IMG/VR virus record: IMGVR_UViG_3300017732_000020
Span: 1 to 38,137 of that record
Source of the DNA: a virus
DNA length: 38,137 bases
Strand: one strand, 5' to 3'
A model generated the notes under the pieces. It had not been told where the DNA came from, did not search any database, and saw only the letters and a list, made by a program, of their open reading frames with translations. Positions 30,851 to 37,466 of the stretch are shown here, piece after piece; the first letter of the stretch is position 1; every line of letters begins with the position of its first letter. Both the position numbers and the translations under genes were made by a program.

Positions 30851-30865
30851 GGGATGTGATTGTGA
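30842..30865 (-). repeat. 24-bp leader repeat, copy 1 (spans a start codon)
   Basis: An exact copy of 30308-30331, ahead of the 172-residue gene. The element TCACAATCACA occupies 30855-30865, four bases before the ATG. Confidence 0.8.
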
Positions 30866-30872
30866 AGGTCAG

Positions 30873-30903
30873 AAAATATACCCGGCTTGAAATGTTGCCG
30901 GGT
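30873..30903 (-). terminator. hairpin with T-rich tail between early genes, possible weak terminator
   Basis: Minus-strand ACCCGGC, a ten-base loop, GCCGGGT, then ATATTTTC. The stem is seven perfect pairs but the T-run is short. It may attenuate or act as a processing site before the leader of the 172-residue gene. Confidence 0.5.
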
Positions 30904-30925
30904 TGATGTTACTTAGTGGTAAATG

Positions 30926-31267
30926 TTATGCAACAGGTTTAGCAATAGCTCGGCTTATTAAAATGTTTGCTGCTGCTTTACATGTACAAACACCGGCACT
31001 AAGTGACCACAACTGTCCCGTAGATTTCACCAGTTCGTTGTCAATCCACGGGTAGATTACGCGGGCTGCATCATCCCATCGGTTTAGTGCAATGGTGTTA
31101 AGTGCTGAATCTTCACGATGTGCCTTAACTAATTCTTCAGGGCTGAACTTGCCTGCTATGTATGAAACAATAGGCTCAATTGCAAACTGTTCATAAAATG
31201 CTTGGTGCATAGTGCTGCGCTCTTCGGAGTTACCTTGAAAGGCTAGATACTGTTTACGGGTGATCAT
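30926..31267 (-). CDS. hypothetical early protein (113 aa)
   Basis: MITRKQYLAFQGNSEERSTM, then HQAFYEQFAIEPIVSYIAGK and a C-terminal Cys pair (VCTC). It is helical and overlaps the preceding gene by four bases (ATGA). No domain is recognised. It is the end of the first coupled early cluster, before a hairpin. Confidence 0.7.
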   Translation of the reverse strand: MITRKQYLAFQGNSEERSTMHQAFYEQFAIEPIVSYIAGKFSPEELVKAHREDSALNTIALNRWDDAARVIYPWIDNELVKSTGQLWSLSAGVCTCKAAANILISRAIAKPVA

Positions 31268-31434
31268 GATTCAATGGTGACAATGTGGGCGTAGGATTCA
31301 GAATTGTTTTGCCTGAGTAGCTTGCATTCTTTACGGGCTAGGTCACGATCTTCAAAGGTTTCAAGCGTGATTGTCTTGTAATAACCAATAGAAGAGCCAA
31401 CAAAACGCCGGTCTCTTAGTTCGTAAAGCGTCAT
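31264..31434 (-). CDS. small early protein (56 aa)
   Basis: The ATG at 31432-31434 overlaps the stop of the GTG-started gene (ATGA), which is why it is chosen over the upstream ATG at 31566. The product runs MTLYELRDRRFVGSSIGYYK, TITLETFEDRDLARKECKLL and ends HIVTIES. The pattern is beta-beta-alpha-beta. The function is unknown. Confidence 0.65.
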   Translation of the reverse strand: MTLYELRDRRFVGSSIGYYKTITLETFEDRDLARKECKLLRQNNSESYAHIVTIES

Positions 31435-31550
31435 CGGTTGCACTCCTGGTAGGTTTTGTCGGTGTTGTTGGCACAGCTTAGGGCTGTTGTGTAGTCTGTC
31501 CAGATAGCAAGGGCTACAAGGGCAGTAGATAGGGCGAGCAGTGTTCTCAC
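31431..31550 (-). CDS. small secreted or membrane early protein with GTG start (39 aa)
   Basis: The GTG at 31548-31550 overlaps the previous stop (GTGA), and its TGA overlaps the next ATG. The product MRTLLALSTALVALAIWTDY has a hydrophobic segment at residues 3-17, then a short tail with two Cys (LSCANNTDKTYQEC). It could be a signal peptide plus a small disulfide-bonded domain. Tight coupling on both sides argues for translation. Confidence 0.55.
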   Translation of the reverse strand: MRTLLALSTALVALAIWTDYTTALSCANNTDKTYQECNR

Positions 31551-31747
31551 TGTGCACAGAATGCAAAGGGTAGATCAGGCAGGTCTAGGTTCCGGTCTGA
31601 GTGCTTACGGCGGATGCTGTAGATATGCATGTATCCACGGCATGAGCGACGGAGACGGAGGCGACGGGCTGCAGTGGTGACGTCGACGTATTCAGTGACG
31701 GGACACCAGCCATCATCACAGCCGAAGTATTGAAAGACGCGATACAT
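31547..31747 (-). CDS. first protein of the main early operon (66 aa)
   Basis: MYRVFQYFGCDDGWCPVTEY, then a basic segment (RRLRLRRSCRGYMHIYSIRR) and an acidic or aromatic end. It has four Cys. It follows the strong host promoter at 31.8 kb with a leader of about 45 bases, the position where T7 encodes its earliest takeover protein (gp0.3). No similarity to gp0.3 is seen. Confidence 0.6.
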   Translation of the reverse strand: MYRVFQYFGCDDGWCPVTEYVDVTTAARRLRLRRSCRGYMHIYSIRRKHSDRNLDLPDLPFAFCAQ

Positions 31748-31797
31748 GAGAGGGAGAGCAACACAGGTGAGTTGGTTTGGTCCGGTTGCTTACAGCC

Positions 31798-31826
31798 ATC
31801 ATTGCCCTGACCCTGACCAGTGTCAA
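31798..31826 (-). promoter_or_regulatory. strong host sigma-70-type early promoter
   Basis: Minus-strand TTGACA (31821-31826, a perfect -35), an exact 17-base spacer and AATGAT (-10, four of six). Transcription would start near 31790, about 45 bases before the first early ATG. Confidence 0.75.
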
Positions 31827-31836
31827 CCCTCAGTAC

Positions 31837-31875
31837 GATAAGTCTTGCTTATCACTAATGATAAGGCTGGCTTAT
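31837..31875 (-). promoter_or_regulatory. array of four GATAAG half-sites on alternating strands
   Basis: Half-sites lie at 31837-31842 (GATAAG), 31848-31853 (CTTATC), 31860-31865 (GATAAG) and 31871-31875 (CTTAT). Their spacings of 11, 12 and 11 bases are close to one helical turn. The middle pair extends to a 7-bp inverted repeat (31848-31865). The array sits 11 bases upstream of the -35 box. Confidence 0.55.
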
Positions 31876-32115
31876 GTGCCGCGACAGATTGAGTGAGATT
31901 GAGGGAGGCAGAGTACGGCACGGATCTGATACGGTTTTGTGTAGATATACCCCCTCCCCCTCTGCGTATCTGCATTACACACAGGTACGCGAAGCCTCAA
32001 AACACCAGTAATAGCAAGGGTTTACAGCTGCCAGGACCTGTTCTGGACTGGACAAACTGGACAAACAGGGGGGGTATAGGGGGGTACCGCGGCCACGCCA
32101 TCACGAGGATAGGCT
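31876..32115. other. non-coding stretch with G/C runs and short direct repeats
   Basis: No supported gene. It contains C-runs in TATACCCCCTCCCCC (31937-31951) and the facing G-runs near 32067-32083. It also has a GGACAAACTGGACAAAC direct repeat near 32047-32065. It lies in the region expected to hold a physical genome end. Confidence 0.5.
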
Positions 32116-32235
32116 TCACAAATTTCTGTCATTTTCTTGAGCCTTCTTCTTAGCCCAACACTTAAGACAGGTAACCTCATTAATCGGATAATTAATATTT
32201 ACCGGTACATCTACACCACATTCCTTACATTTCAT
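32116..32235 (-). CDS. very small zinc-ribbon protein (39 aa)
   Basis: The ATG at 32233-32235 follows a good Shine-Dalgarno (GAGGT, seven-base spacing), one of the clearest in the window. The product MKCKECGVDVPVNINYPINE is followed by VTCLKCWAKKKAQEN, so it has two C-x2-C knuckles 17 residues apart, a typical zinc ribbon. An in-frame ATG at 32265 would add ten residues but lacks a Shine-Dalgarno. It lies alone between the terminase gene and the early promoter, so on the linear genome it would be the first gene or sit inside the terminal repeat. A transcription-factor-like role is a guess. Confidence 0.65.
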   Translation of the reverse strand: MKCKECGVDVPVNINYPINEVTCLKCWAKKKAQENDRNL

Positions 32236-32462
32236 GCTTTTTACCTCATCTAATTGAAAGTCCATCTATTTACCGTTAATAGTGTTAATAGTATCCAGGA
32301 TACTGAATCCTTTTAAAAGGATCATCATTAAGCGATGATCGCTTTAAACCTATTCACCCTACTCTAAATACATATTAAAAGTATACTTTAATTATTTATT
32401 TAACCAATCTACTTAAAAGATTCACCCAATGTCCAAAAAGCGGACATTACTAGAATAAGTAA

Positions 32463-32515
32463 AGGGACTGGATTGTCTACTTAGCACCGTAGGTGCGGTA
32501 GACGGTCTAGTCCCT
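32463..32515 (-). terminator. 53-nt nested hairpin after the late operon
   Basis: Three stacked stems: AGGGACT/AGTCCCT, GTCTAC/GTAGAC and GCACC/GGTGC around a three-base loop, with small internal loops. It lies about 135 bases past the large terminase stop. The T-run after it is short (TTTA), so it may be a terminator, an RNase III-like processing site or a packaging structure. Confidence 0.55.
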
Positions 32516-32549
32516 AGCCACAGGAAGAATTGAGTCCACCCTTCTCTCC

Positions 32550-32568
32550 TCTCCCTGTATACGGGAGG
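32550..32568 (-). promoter_or_regulatory. 19-bp repeat copy B, candidate phage RNA polymerase promoter
   Basis: CCTCCCGTATACAGGGAGA on the minus strand, identical to 27389-27407. Only here is it non-coding. The ATACAGGGAGA end resembles the T7 ATAGGGAGA initiation region. A partial match, TTATACAGGGATCC, occurs at the capsid terminator (near 11619-11632). Confidence 0.45.
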
Positions 32569-32650
32569 TCTTAAGATAAGACAGGTTAAGACAGTAGGTT
32601 ATGACTGGATTGTCAGGTTGCGCCTGCGGCGCTTAGAATGGCTAATATAT

Positions 32651-34378
32651 TTAGCGAATTGTCCACTTGTGAACGAATGTTTGTCTAGCTTGTTGTCTTT
32701 GGTCTTTATTGAGACCCAAAACAAGATGATTAGCTGATCCTTGGGGATCTTCAATAGATGCACGAAGTATGTCGTTCCATTCTTCACGTTTTCTTTGGTT
32801 GACAGCTTCTTGAGCCGAGATAGACATACAGTCAGTGAAGTATTTGACACCTTGAGCCAGTGCATCGAGCCGGTCGTCATGCTTGACGGCACCTTTTTCA
32901 CGACACATCCGAGACATCTGGTAGAACAGCATGTAAAGAAGACGTTTTTCGGGTGCTTCGTCTTTGTTCGACTTGTAGTCCCAATCAATGACGTCTTTGT
33001 CAACCACCAATCTGTGTTGGTTCATAATGGGTTCAAGGGCATCAATGATGCGGTCTTCTTTGCGTACGTTGGCACGGACCTCTTCAACGTCTATTGCTTG
33101 TTTAGTTTGTTGAAGGTGTTTTTTAAACAGCTCAGCTACGATGCCATCACCAAAGTTAGTCTCAATAACGAGTTTAGTTACGTTGTACTTTTTACAGTAT
33201 CTTAGAATGTCCAATAGTGTGTTGTCTGAGTATCCATCCTTGTAAGCACACATTTGGTGCAAGTACAAAAAACCATTTCGTTGGGATATAAAAGCTGCAG
33301 CCGTTTCATCTGTTCCTCGACCCGACGGGTCAACACTGCAGATTGTTTCGGCGTAAGGATGCCATTCTCCTTGGAGTTGCATTGGAGAGTAGAAATAATC
33401 TCCAGGAAGACCGACTGTTGGTAATTCTTTGATGACGTTTCTTGGGTCTGAGCACCAGATAACGGAGTCAGGAGCGGTAGTAGGATTAACGGCAGTGACG
33501 ACAAGGTCAGCCATTTTAAGGGGGAATTTTTCACTGTCACTAAGGGATGTATCCAGCATAAACTGGAGAAGGAAATTGGAACGTCCCATAGCTGCTTCAC
33601 GTTCAATAAGGTCATTATCAGCGAAGCGATCAGGGTCAGTAACGTTCCACGGTTCTGCACCGTTGTCTATGTCGGCCACCAGCTGCGGCGCTAAGAGGCC
33701 TTCGTACTGGCTAACCTTCCTAGGGTACCTAGCAGGCCAAATAAAGGGCTTGTAGGACCTCTCAGCTAGCTTAGAATAGACAGTAAAGGATGTTTGAGGG
33801 GTACCAAGGTAACAAATACGGCTATCTGCTTTAGGAGTAAGGATAGATTCAGCTTCTGTACATAGTTGAAGTAGTTTTTCTCGCATGAGTTCGGTCATGG
33901 AGTTACCTGGTACTTCAATGTCATCAAGAATCATTAAGTCAGCACGGCTACCAGTAAGTTGACCAGTAATTCCCACTGATTTAACAGACGGAGCTTGGTG
34001 AGGACTGCAAAGCACATCAAAAGATATGCGGGACCAACGGGCGTCATCAGATTTAGGACGCAAATAAGCCAACCACGGTGTTTCAATGATTAGTTTTTGT
34101 AGGAAGATAGACATGTTGTCAGCACGTTCTTTCGACGCACTGATAATCATTATCTTTTTTTCAGGGTTATTGAAAAGCGTCCACAGAACAAAGGCTCCAG
34201 TAATCCACGATTTTCCCACACCACGGAAAGCTTGTATTTGTAGACGTTTAGGTCCATGTTGAAGATAGTCTGCGATTGCATACTGGGCACGGGTAGGGGA
34301 GGGCAGATCAAGCTGCTGCCACAATGCTTGCAGGAACAGCTTGAAATCATTCTGTAACGCCTCAAGGACGTTGTTCAT
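32651..34378 (-). CDS. terL: terminase large subunit (T7 gp19-like), 575 aa
   Basis: ATPase: Walker A FRGVGKSW (51-58) and Walker B ADLMILDDIE (Asp152, Asp153), preceded by the AQYAIADYLQHGPKR helix. Nuclease: SVDPSGRGTDETAAAF, LVIETNFGDG and HDDRLDALAQGVKYF supply the acidic metal-binding residues. It packages DNA through the portal and cuts concatemers. It is the last late gene; after it comes the region of the genome ends, as in T7. Confidence 0.96.
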   Translation of the reverse strand: MNNVLEALQNDFKLFLQALWQQLDLPSPTRAQYAIADYLQHGPKRLQIQAFRGVGKSWITGAFVLWTLFNNPEKKIMIISASKERADNMSIFLQKLIIETPWLAYLRPKSDDARWSRISFDVLCSPHQAPSVKSVGITGQLTGSRADLMILDDIEVPGNSMTELMREKLLQLCTEAESILTPKADSRICYLGTPQTSFTVYSKLAERSYKPFIWPARYPRKVSQYEGLLAPQLVADIDNGAEPWNVTDPDRFADNDLIEREAAMGRSNFLLQFMLDTSLSDSEKFPLKMADLVVTAVNPTTAPDSVIWCSDPRNVIKELPTVGLPGDYFYSPMQLQGEWHPYAETICSVDPSGRGTDETAAAFISQRNGFLYLHQMCAYKDGYSDNTLLDILRYCKKYNVTKLVIETNFGDGIVAELFKKHLQQTKQAIDVEEVRANVRKEDRIIDALEPIMNQHRLVVDKDVIDWDYKSNKDEAPEKRLLYMLFYQMSRMCREKGAVKHDDRLDALAQGVKYFTDCMSISAQEAVNQRKREEWNDILRASIEDPQGSANHLVLGLNKDQRQQARQTFVHKWTIR

Positions 34379-34978
34379 TTATTTCATTTTGGTGTTGTAG
34401 CGTTTACCACGCCACGTAAATTCTTTTTTACCAGCTTTACGTGCAGCGGCAAAAGCCCGGTCAAAGTTAGAAGCAACAGCTTTACGACTAAGTTCTTTTT
34501 CTTTTTTCTTGTAGTCTTTGCCCATGCTAGACATGGGTTTGCCAGTACCTTTTTTTGAAGAAGATTTACGGCTAGCAAGTGCTTCAGCCACCAATGAAGC
34601 AGCAGCTACAACCTTTGCAGGTAAGTCAGACCGAGGATTAATAAGGGTGCCAACCTTAGCTGCAGTACCAAGTTTCACACCAGGTGTTGGTACTTTTGGT
34701 AAATTACTGGTAGTTTTAGTAGCAGGTGTGTTACGGCTACCAATCAAACCACTAACACGTCGGCTAGGGCCTTGCTGTGGAGGTGTTGCCGGGCCTTGTG
34801 CACCACGAGGTGCGCCTGTGGCGTTGCGGGTCACACCACGACCACGGGTCACACGATCTTTAGAACCAGTGTCACGTGCAGTTTGTGCACCTTTGATGCG
34901 TTGTGGGCGGCGCTTGCTGCTAGTGACTGGAGTTTTAGCGGTTAGACGACCGCGACGATTGTAAGTACGTTTTGCCAT
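34379..34978 (-). CDS. basic, disordered virion-associated candidate (199 aa)
   Basis: A very basic, low-complexity protein: MAKRTYNRRGRLTAKTPVTS, Gly/Pro/Arg-rich middle, then KKEKELSRKAVASNFDRAFA and a C-terminal EFTWRGKRYNTKMK. The FTWRGKRYNTK end looks like a short conserved motif of cyanophage structural proteins. It directly abuts the terminase gene. DNA-binding or a head-interior role is suggested by charge only. Confidence 0.7.
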   Translation of the reverse strand: MAKRTYNRRGRLTAKTPVTSSKRRPQRIKGAQTARDTGSKDRVTRGRGVTRNATGAPRGAQGPATPPQQGPSRRVSGLIGSRNTPATKTTSNLPKVPTPGVKLGTAAKVGTLINPRSDLPAKVVAAASLVAEALASRKSSSKKGTGKPMSSMGKDYKKKEKELSRKAVASNFDRAFAAARKAGKKEFTWRGKRYNTKMK

Positions 34979-35623
34979 TTACTTGCGAATAAATTTGCCG
35001 TTTTTAAAGATCATTAAATTACCAAAAGGTTTTTTATACATATCACCTTCTTTAGGATTTTTTGGAGGGTTCATAGGTATCTTTGGTTTAGAAAACGCTG
35101 TTTTTTGATCACGTCTTCTTCTTGCACTTTGTGCTTCACGTAGGTTGCGCCGCAGACCCCGCTCACGTGGATCTTCTTTAGTCACCTGTGAACGTCCAGA
35201 ACCAGACACACGTTTTTTAACAGTAGGTGACGGTGGATTTGATTTGCGGAAACTACCTTGCACACCAGAACCTTGTGGTTTTGTTTGGGCAGTTACAGTA
35301 GGTTGTGTTTTTTTTGCAGGTTGTGTAGTTGGTTTGCTACTTTTTTGAGTAACAGCTTTTGGCTTGGGGTTAGCTGGGTTGTCACCAGCAGCCTTCATGG
35401 CTTTGTAGGTATCAAAAATCTTTTTTTGTGCTTTGGTAGGACTTTTAAGCTTAGACATATTAGTCTTAGCCCAAGTGTACATAGCAGCAGACAATTTAGA
35501 TTTTGGTGTTGCTGGTGCCTTACTTTGCGACATGTTAGCAATTTTTTGGGCATCAGCTTTTTCTTTTTTGGTAGCTTTTCCAAGACCAAAATCGTTTGGT
35601 TTTTTCTTTTCGTAACGTGCCAT
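34979..35623 (-). CDS. basic, Lys/Pro-rich hypothetical protein (214 aa)
   Basis: MARYEKKKPNDFGLGKATKK, a helical segment (KLSAAMYTWAKTNMSKLKSP), a long disordered Lys/Pro/Gln region, then NPKEGDMYKKPFGNLMIFKN with a KFIRK end. It starts where the HNH gene stops (one-base overlap) and stops where the next gene starts. It is similar in style to its neighbour. No domain is recognised; cyanophages often carry such proteins next to terL. Confidence 0.7.
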   Translation of the reverse strand: MARYEKKKPNDFGLGKATKKEKADAQKIANMSQSKAPATPKSKLSAAMYTWAKTNMSKLKSPTKAQKKIFDTYKAMKAAGDNPANPKPKAVTQKSSKPTTQPAKKTQPTVTAQTKPQGSGVQGSFRKSNPPSPTVKKRVSGSGRSQVTKEDPRERGLRRNLREAQSARRRRDQKTAFSKPKIPMNPPKNPKEGDMYKKPFGNLMIFKNGKFIRK

Positions 35624-35952
35624 TACTTAATGTGTGAATAAATAAGAGTTTCTCTAAGCCGATTGATTCCAAATGTTTGTCTCATCCAAGACAACCAATT
35701 GGTACTTCCTTTTGCCTGATTACAATGTTTGCAGCTAGGTACGAGATTGCTTGTAATATCTTCGCCACCAAAGGTTTTAGGGTGAACGTGATCCAAAGTA
35801 AGTTCGTGTAATTCATAGGTTTCTCCACAGTAAACACATGTGCATCCAAAGTGTTCTTTGATGCTGCGCCTCCAAAGGCGCTTGGCTTCAGAGGACGTCA
35901 TGGTTAATAGGTTTTGTAAGTAGTGATCAGGCGTTGGAAGTAAAGGGGTCAT
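35623..35952 (-). CDS. HNH endonuclease (109 aa)
   Basis: CVYCGE, LTLDHVHPKTFGGED and NLVPSCKHCNQAKGS form a complete HNH motif with a structural zinc (two C-x2-C pairs). It lies two genes upstream of the large terminase. HNH proteins next to terL take part in DNA packaging in some phages, and others are homing enzymes. ATG at 35952 is used; ATG at 35901 (MTSSEAKRLWRR) would remove 17 residues outside the domain. Confidence 0.9.
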   Translation of the reverse strand: MTPLLPTPDHYLQNLLTMTSSEAKRLWRRSIKEHFGCTCVYCGETYELHELTLDHVHPKTFGGEDITSNLVPSCKHCNQAKGSTNWLSWMRQTFGINRLRETLIYSHIK

Positions 35953-35969
35953 GTGAGCGCAGTGAACTG

Positions 35970-36218
35970 CTATGCGTAGCGTTGCTTCATTCGTGGACGG
36001 CGGCGATTAGTAGATGCGTTTTCTGTTTTACCTTTGCCAGGTCCAGTGTGTGAGGCATCTTTACCGTCTCCATTTCCGTATGTACCAAGCTTTTTATTTA
36101 GCTTGTTAGCAGCAGTACGAATCCTGAGTCCCTCTTTAGTTTTGTTGTAGTCACCTTGCTGTTTTAGGCGGCGTTTACGTGCAGCAGGGTTTTGTTTGTA
36201 GTACGTAGATGTTTTCAT
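35970..36218 (-). CDS. small basic cyanophage protein (82 aa)
   Basis: MKTSTYYKQNPAARKRRLKQ, then GDYNKTKEGLRIRTAANKLN, GTYGNGDGKDASHTGPG and a basic tail. The YYK-NP-ARKRRLKQQ...GNGDGKDASH pattern is one I recognise from many cyanophages, both podoviruses and myoviruses, without known function. It overlaps the small terminase gene by four bases (ATGA). Confidence 0.8.
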   Translation of the reverse strand: MKTSTYYKQNPAARKRRLKQQGDYNKTKEGLRIRTAANKLNKKLGTYGNGDGKDASHTGPGKGKTENASTNRRRPRMKQRYA

Positions 36219-36454
36219 CGGCCATGTAGCCTAGATTGTACAAGTTCAGGATCAACTTCAGGCATAATGGCTGCCAACTTTGCTAAGGGGCTGCTTTCCA
36301 TTGCAACACCATTAATGTCGTTGGTTTTAAGCCAATCACAGGCGGCTTTTAGGTCTTGGGTGGTAGCATCACCGGACTTAATCCGGCTAAGAAACTCTTT
36401 AGTGACTAGATTATGCAGTTCGTTAAATTGATCCTCTGTAGCTTTCTTTTTCAT
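36215..36454 (-). CDS. terS: terminase small subunit candidate (T7 gp18-like), 79 aa
   Basis: TEDQFNELHNLVTKEFLSRI, then KSGDATTQDLKAACDWLKTN and an end IMPEVDPELVQSRLHGR. The ...LARIKSGEAT..DL.AA..WLK.N pattern is typical of T7-type DNA maturase A proteins, and the length (T7 gp18: 89 aa) agrees. It would recognise phage DNA and regulate the large terminase. It is separated from terL by four genes, as is common in cyanopodoviruses. Confidence 0.75.
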   Translation of the reverse strand: MKKKATEDQFNELHNLVTKEFLSRIKSGDATTQDLKAACDWLKTNDINGVAMESSPLAKLAAIMPEVDPELVQSRLHGR

Positions 36455-36594
36455 ACGTTGTAGCCTTTGCGTTGCCCCGGCAATTTTGCTTGTTTAATGG
36501 TGGGTGCAATGCCAAGACCAGGATAATATTTAACTGGCGTAGATTTAGCAGGTTTAGCGTCTTTAATTGACGGCCATTTCTTTTTATTAGGCAT
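36451..36594 (-). CDS. small basic hypothetical protein (47 aa)
   Basis: ATG at 36592-36594; the product MPNKKKWPSIKDAKPAKSTP, then KYYPGLGIAPTIKQAKLPGQ and RKGYNV. Its stop overlaps the small terminase ATG (ATGA) and its start overlaps the preceding gene by 8 bases. Coupling on both sides makes it likely real. The function is unknown. Confidence 0.65.
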   Translation of the reverse strand: MPNKKKWPSIKDAKPAKSTPVKYYPGLGIAPTIKQAKLPGQRKGYNV

Positions 36595-36820
36595 TTTTCA
36601 TTACAATTTTGTCAATTTTAGTCTCAATGCGAATCATGTGATCCTCAATTTTTTGGATTGCTGTTGTAAAATCTTCCTTTGGTACGTAGTTAGTTGCTAC
36701 ACGCAGTTCAAAGGTGTCTAAGCGTCGGTCCATTTCTGTGATTCGTCCGTACAGACGATTTGTCAGAGCAGCACCGGCTGCAATTATTGCAACAGCAGCC
36801 GATACAGCTGCTTCAATCAT
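36587..36820 (-). CDS. small membrane protein with coiled coil, holin-like candidate (77 aa)
   Basis: One N-terminal membrane segment (residues 2-20, AAVSAAVAIIAAGAAL) is followed by a charged coiled coil (RITEMDRRLDTFELRVATNY to KIEDHMIRIETKIDKIV). The N-anchored coiled-coil form resembles a short pinholin or a spanin-like tether. T7 places its holin (gp17.5) just before the small terminase (gp18), which matches this location. Lysis function is inferred. Confidence 0.65.
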   Translation of the reverse strand: MIEAAVSAAVAIIAAGAALTNRLYGRITEMDRRLDTFELRVATNYVPKEDFTTAIQKIEDHMIRIETKIDKIVMKNA

Positions 36821-37466
36821 TTTTTATAAGGGAAACAATAGGTACAATGTCGTGACAAAGGACTTCGACACGACTGCCGGGTCTAAAGGTAAACCCGTTT
36901 TTCATAATTTCTGTGCATTTTAAAGCACGAACAAGTTCGTAGTCAAGACGCATCTTTTGTTCATGCTTGCGGGCGATAGCTTTACAGGTTTCTATCATTC
37001 CACCATCTAGTGGAACAGAAAAGTTCAGCTGTACGCCGTAGTTATTGCTGCGTACATACCCCTCGTTATCGAAAGGAATAGTATCGTTGCCCATATAAAA
37101 GGGCGAGAACTGCATGGTTGTTCCATTACAACTACTGTTTGCTGCAAAGTATTGTCTAGACGGTGCTCCATTGTTCTGGAATTGCACCGCCTGATTGGTT
37201 ACATTGCCTGTTGCAGCAGCTACAGGGCTAGATGTATTTTTAACTGTTGGGTCTTCGTTTGCGTAGACTGGTGCTATTGAGAGAAGACCGATAAGGATGT
37301 AGTAACAGTAGATTGCTCGATTGTTTCTGTTACTAGGCTGTCTTGAATCTTTCCTGCTGATCTCGTTACAATCTCTCGGTGAAATTGCTCGCCAGCGGTG
37401 GTGACTGAATATGTTGTAGCGGTGTCTGCGATGTCGCCGCTCGGTGTTACGTTTGTTCCAGACCAT
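36813..37466 (-). CDS. secreted hypothetical protein, start uncertain (open from 37466)
   Basis: A secretion signal reads IYCYYILIGLLSIAPVYA at residues 53-70, cut before NEDPTVKN. The mature region (about 147 residues) has four Cys and segments such as MQFSPFYMGNDTIPF and YGVQLNFSVPLDGGMIETCK. The first 50 residues are Arg/His-rich and lie in DNA that codes for the neighbouring protein in another frame, so they are probably not translated. But no ATG, GTG or TTG lies between them and the signal; an ATC or ATA start just ahead of the signal is possible. The function is unknown; cyanophages carry similar secreted proteins in the lysis region. Confidence 0.6.
   Translation of the reverse strand: MVWNKRNTERRHRRHRYNIFSHHRWRAISPRDCNEISRKDSRQPSNRNNRAIYCYYILIGLLSIAPVYANEDPTVKNTSSPVAAATGNVTNQAVQFQNNGAPSRQYFAANSSCNGTTMQFSPFYMGNDTIPFDNEGYVRSNNYGVQLNFSVPLDGGMIETCKAIARKHEQKMRLDYELVRALKCTEIMKNGFTFRPGSRVEVLCHDIVPIVSLIKND

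Larger units (their letters stand above)
32266..32650. other. intergenic region after large terminase, AT-rich with many palindromes
   Basis: No gene is seen beyond the zinc ribbon. Palindromes are CCTTTTAAAAGG (32309-32320), AAGCGATGATCGCTT (32331-32345), GTATCC/GGATAC near 32291 and GTCC/GGAC near 32430. An AT-rich block lies at 32377-32405, then the long hairpin and the 19-bp repeat. The T7-type packaging end and terminal repeat would be expected here. Confidence 0.55.

Noticed and set aside
31893-32153. 86-codon plus-strand frame in the non-coding region
   Set aside because: No start signal, opposite to all genes, and overlaps the end of the better-supported zinc-ribbon gene.
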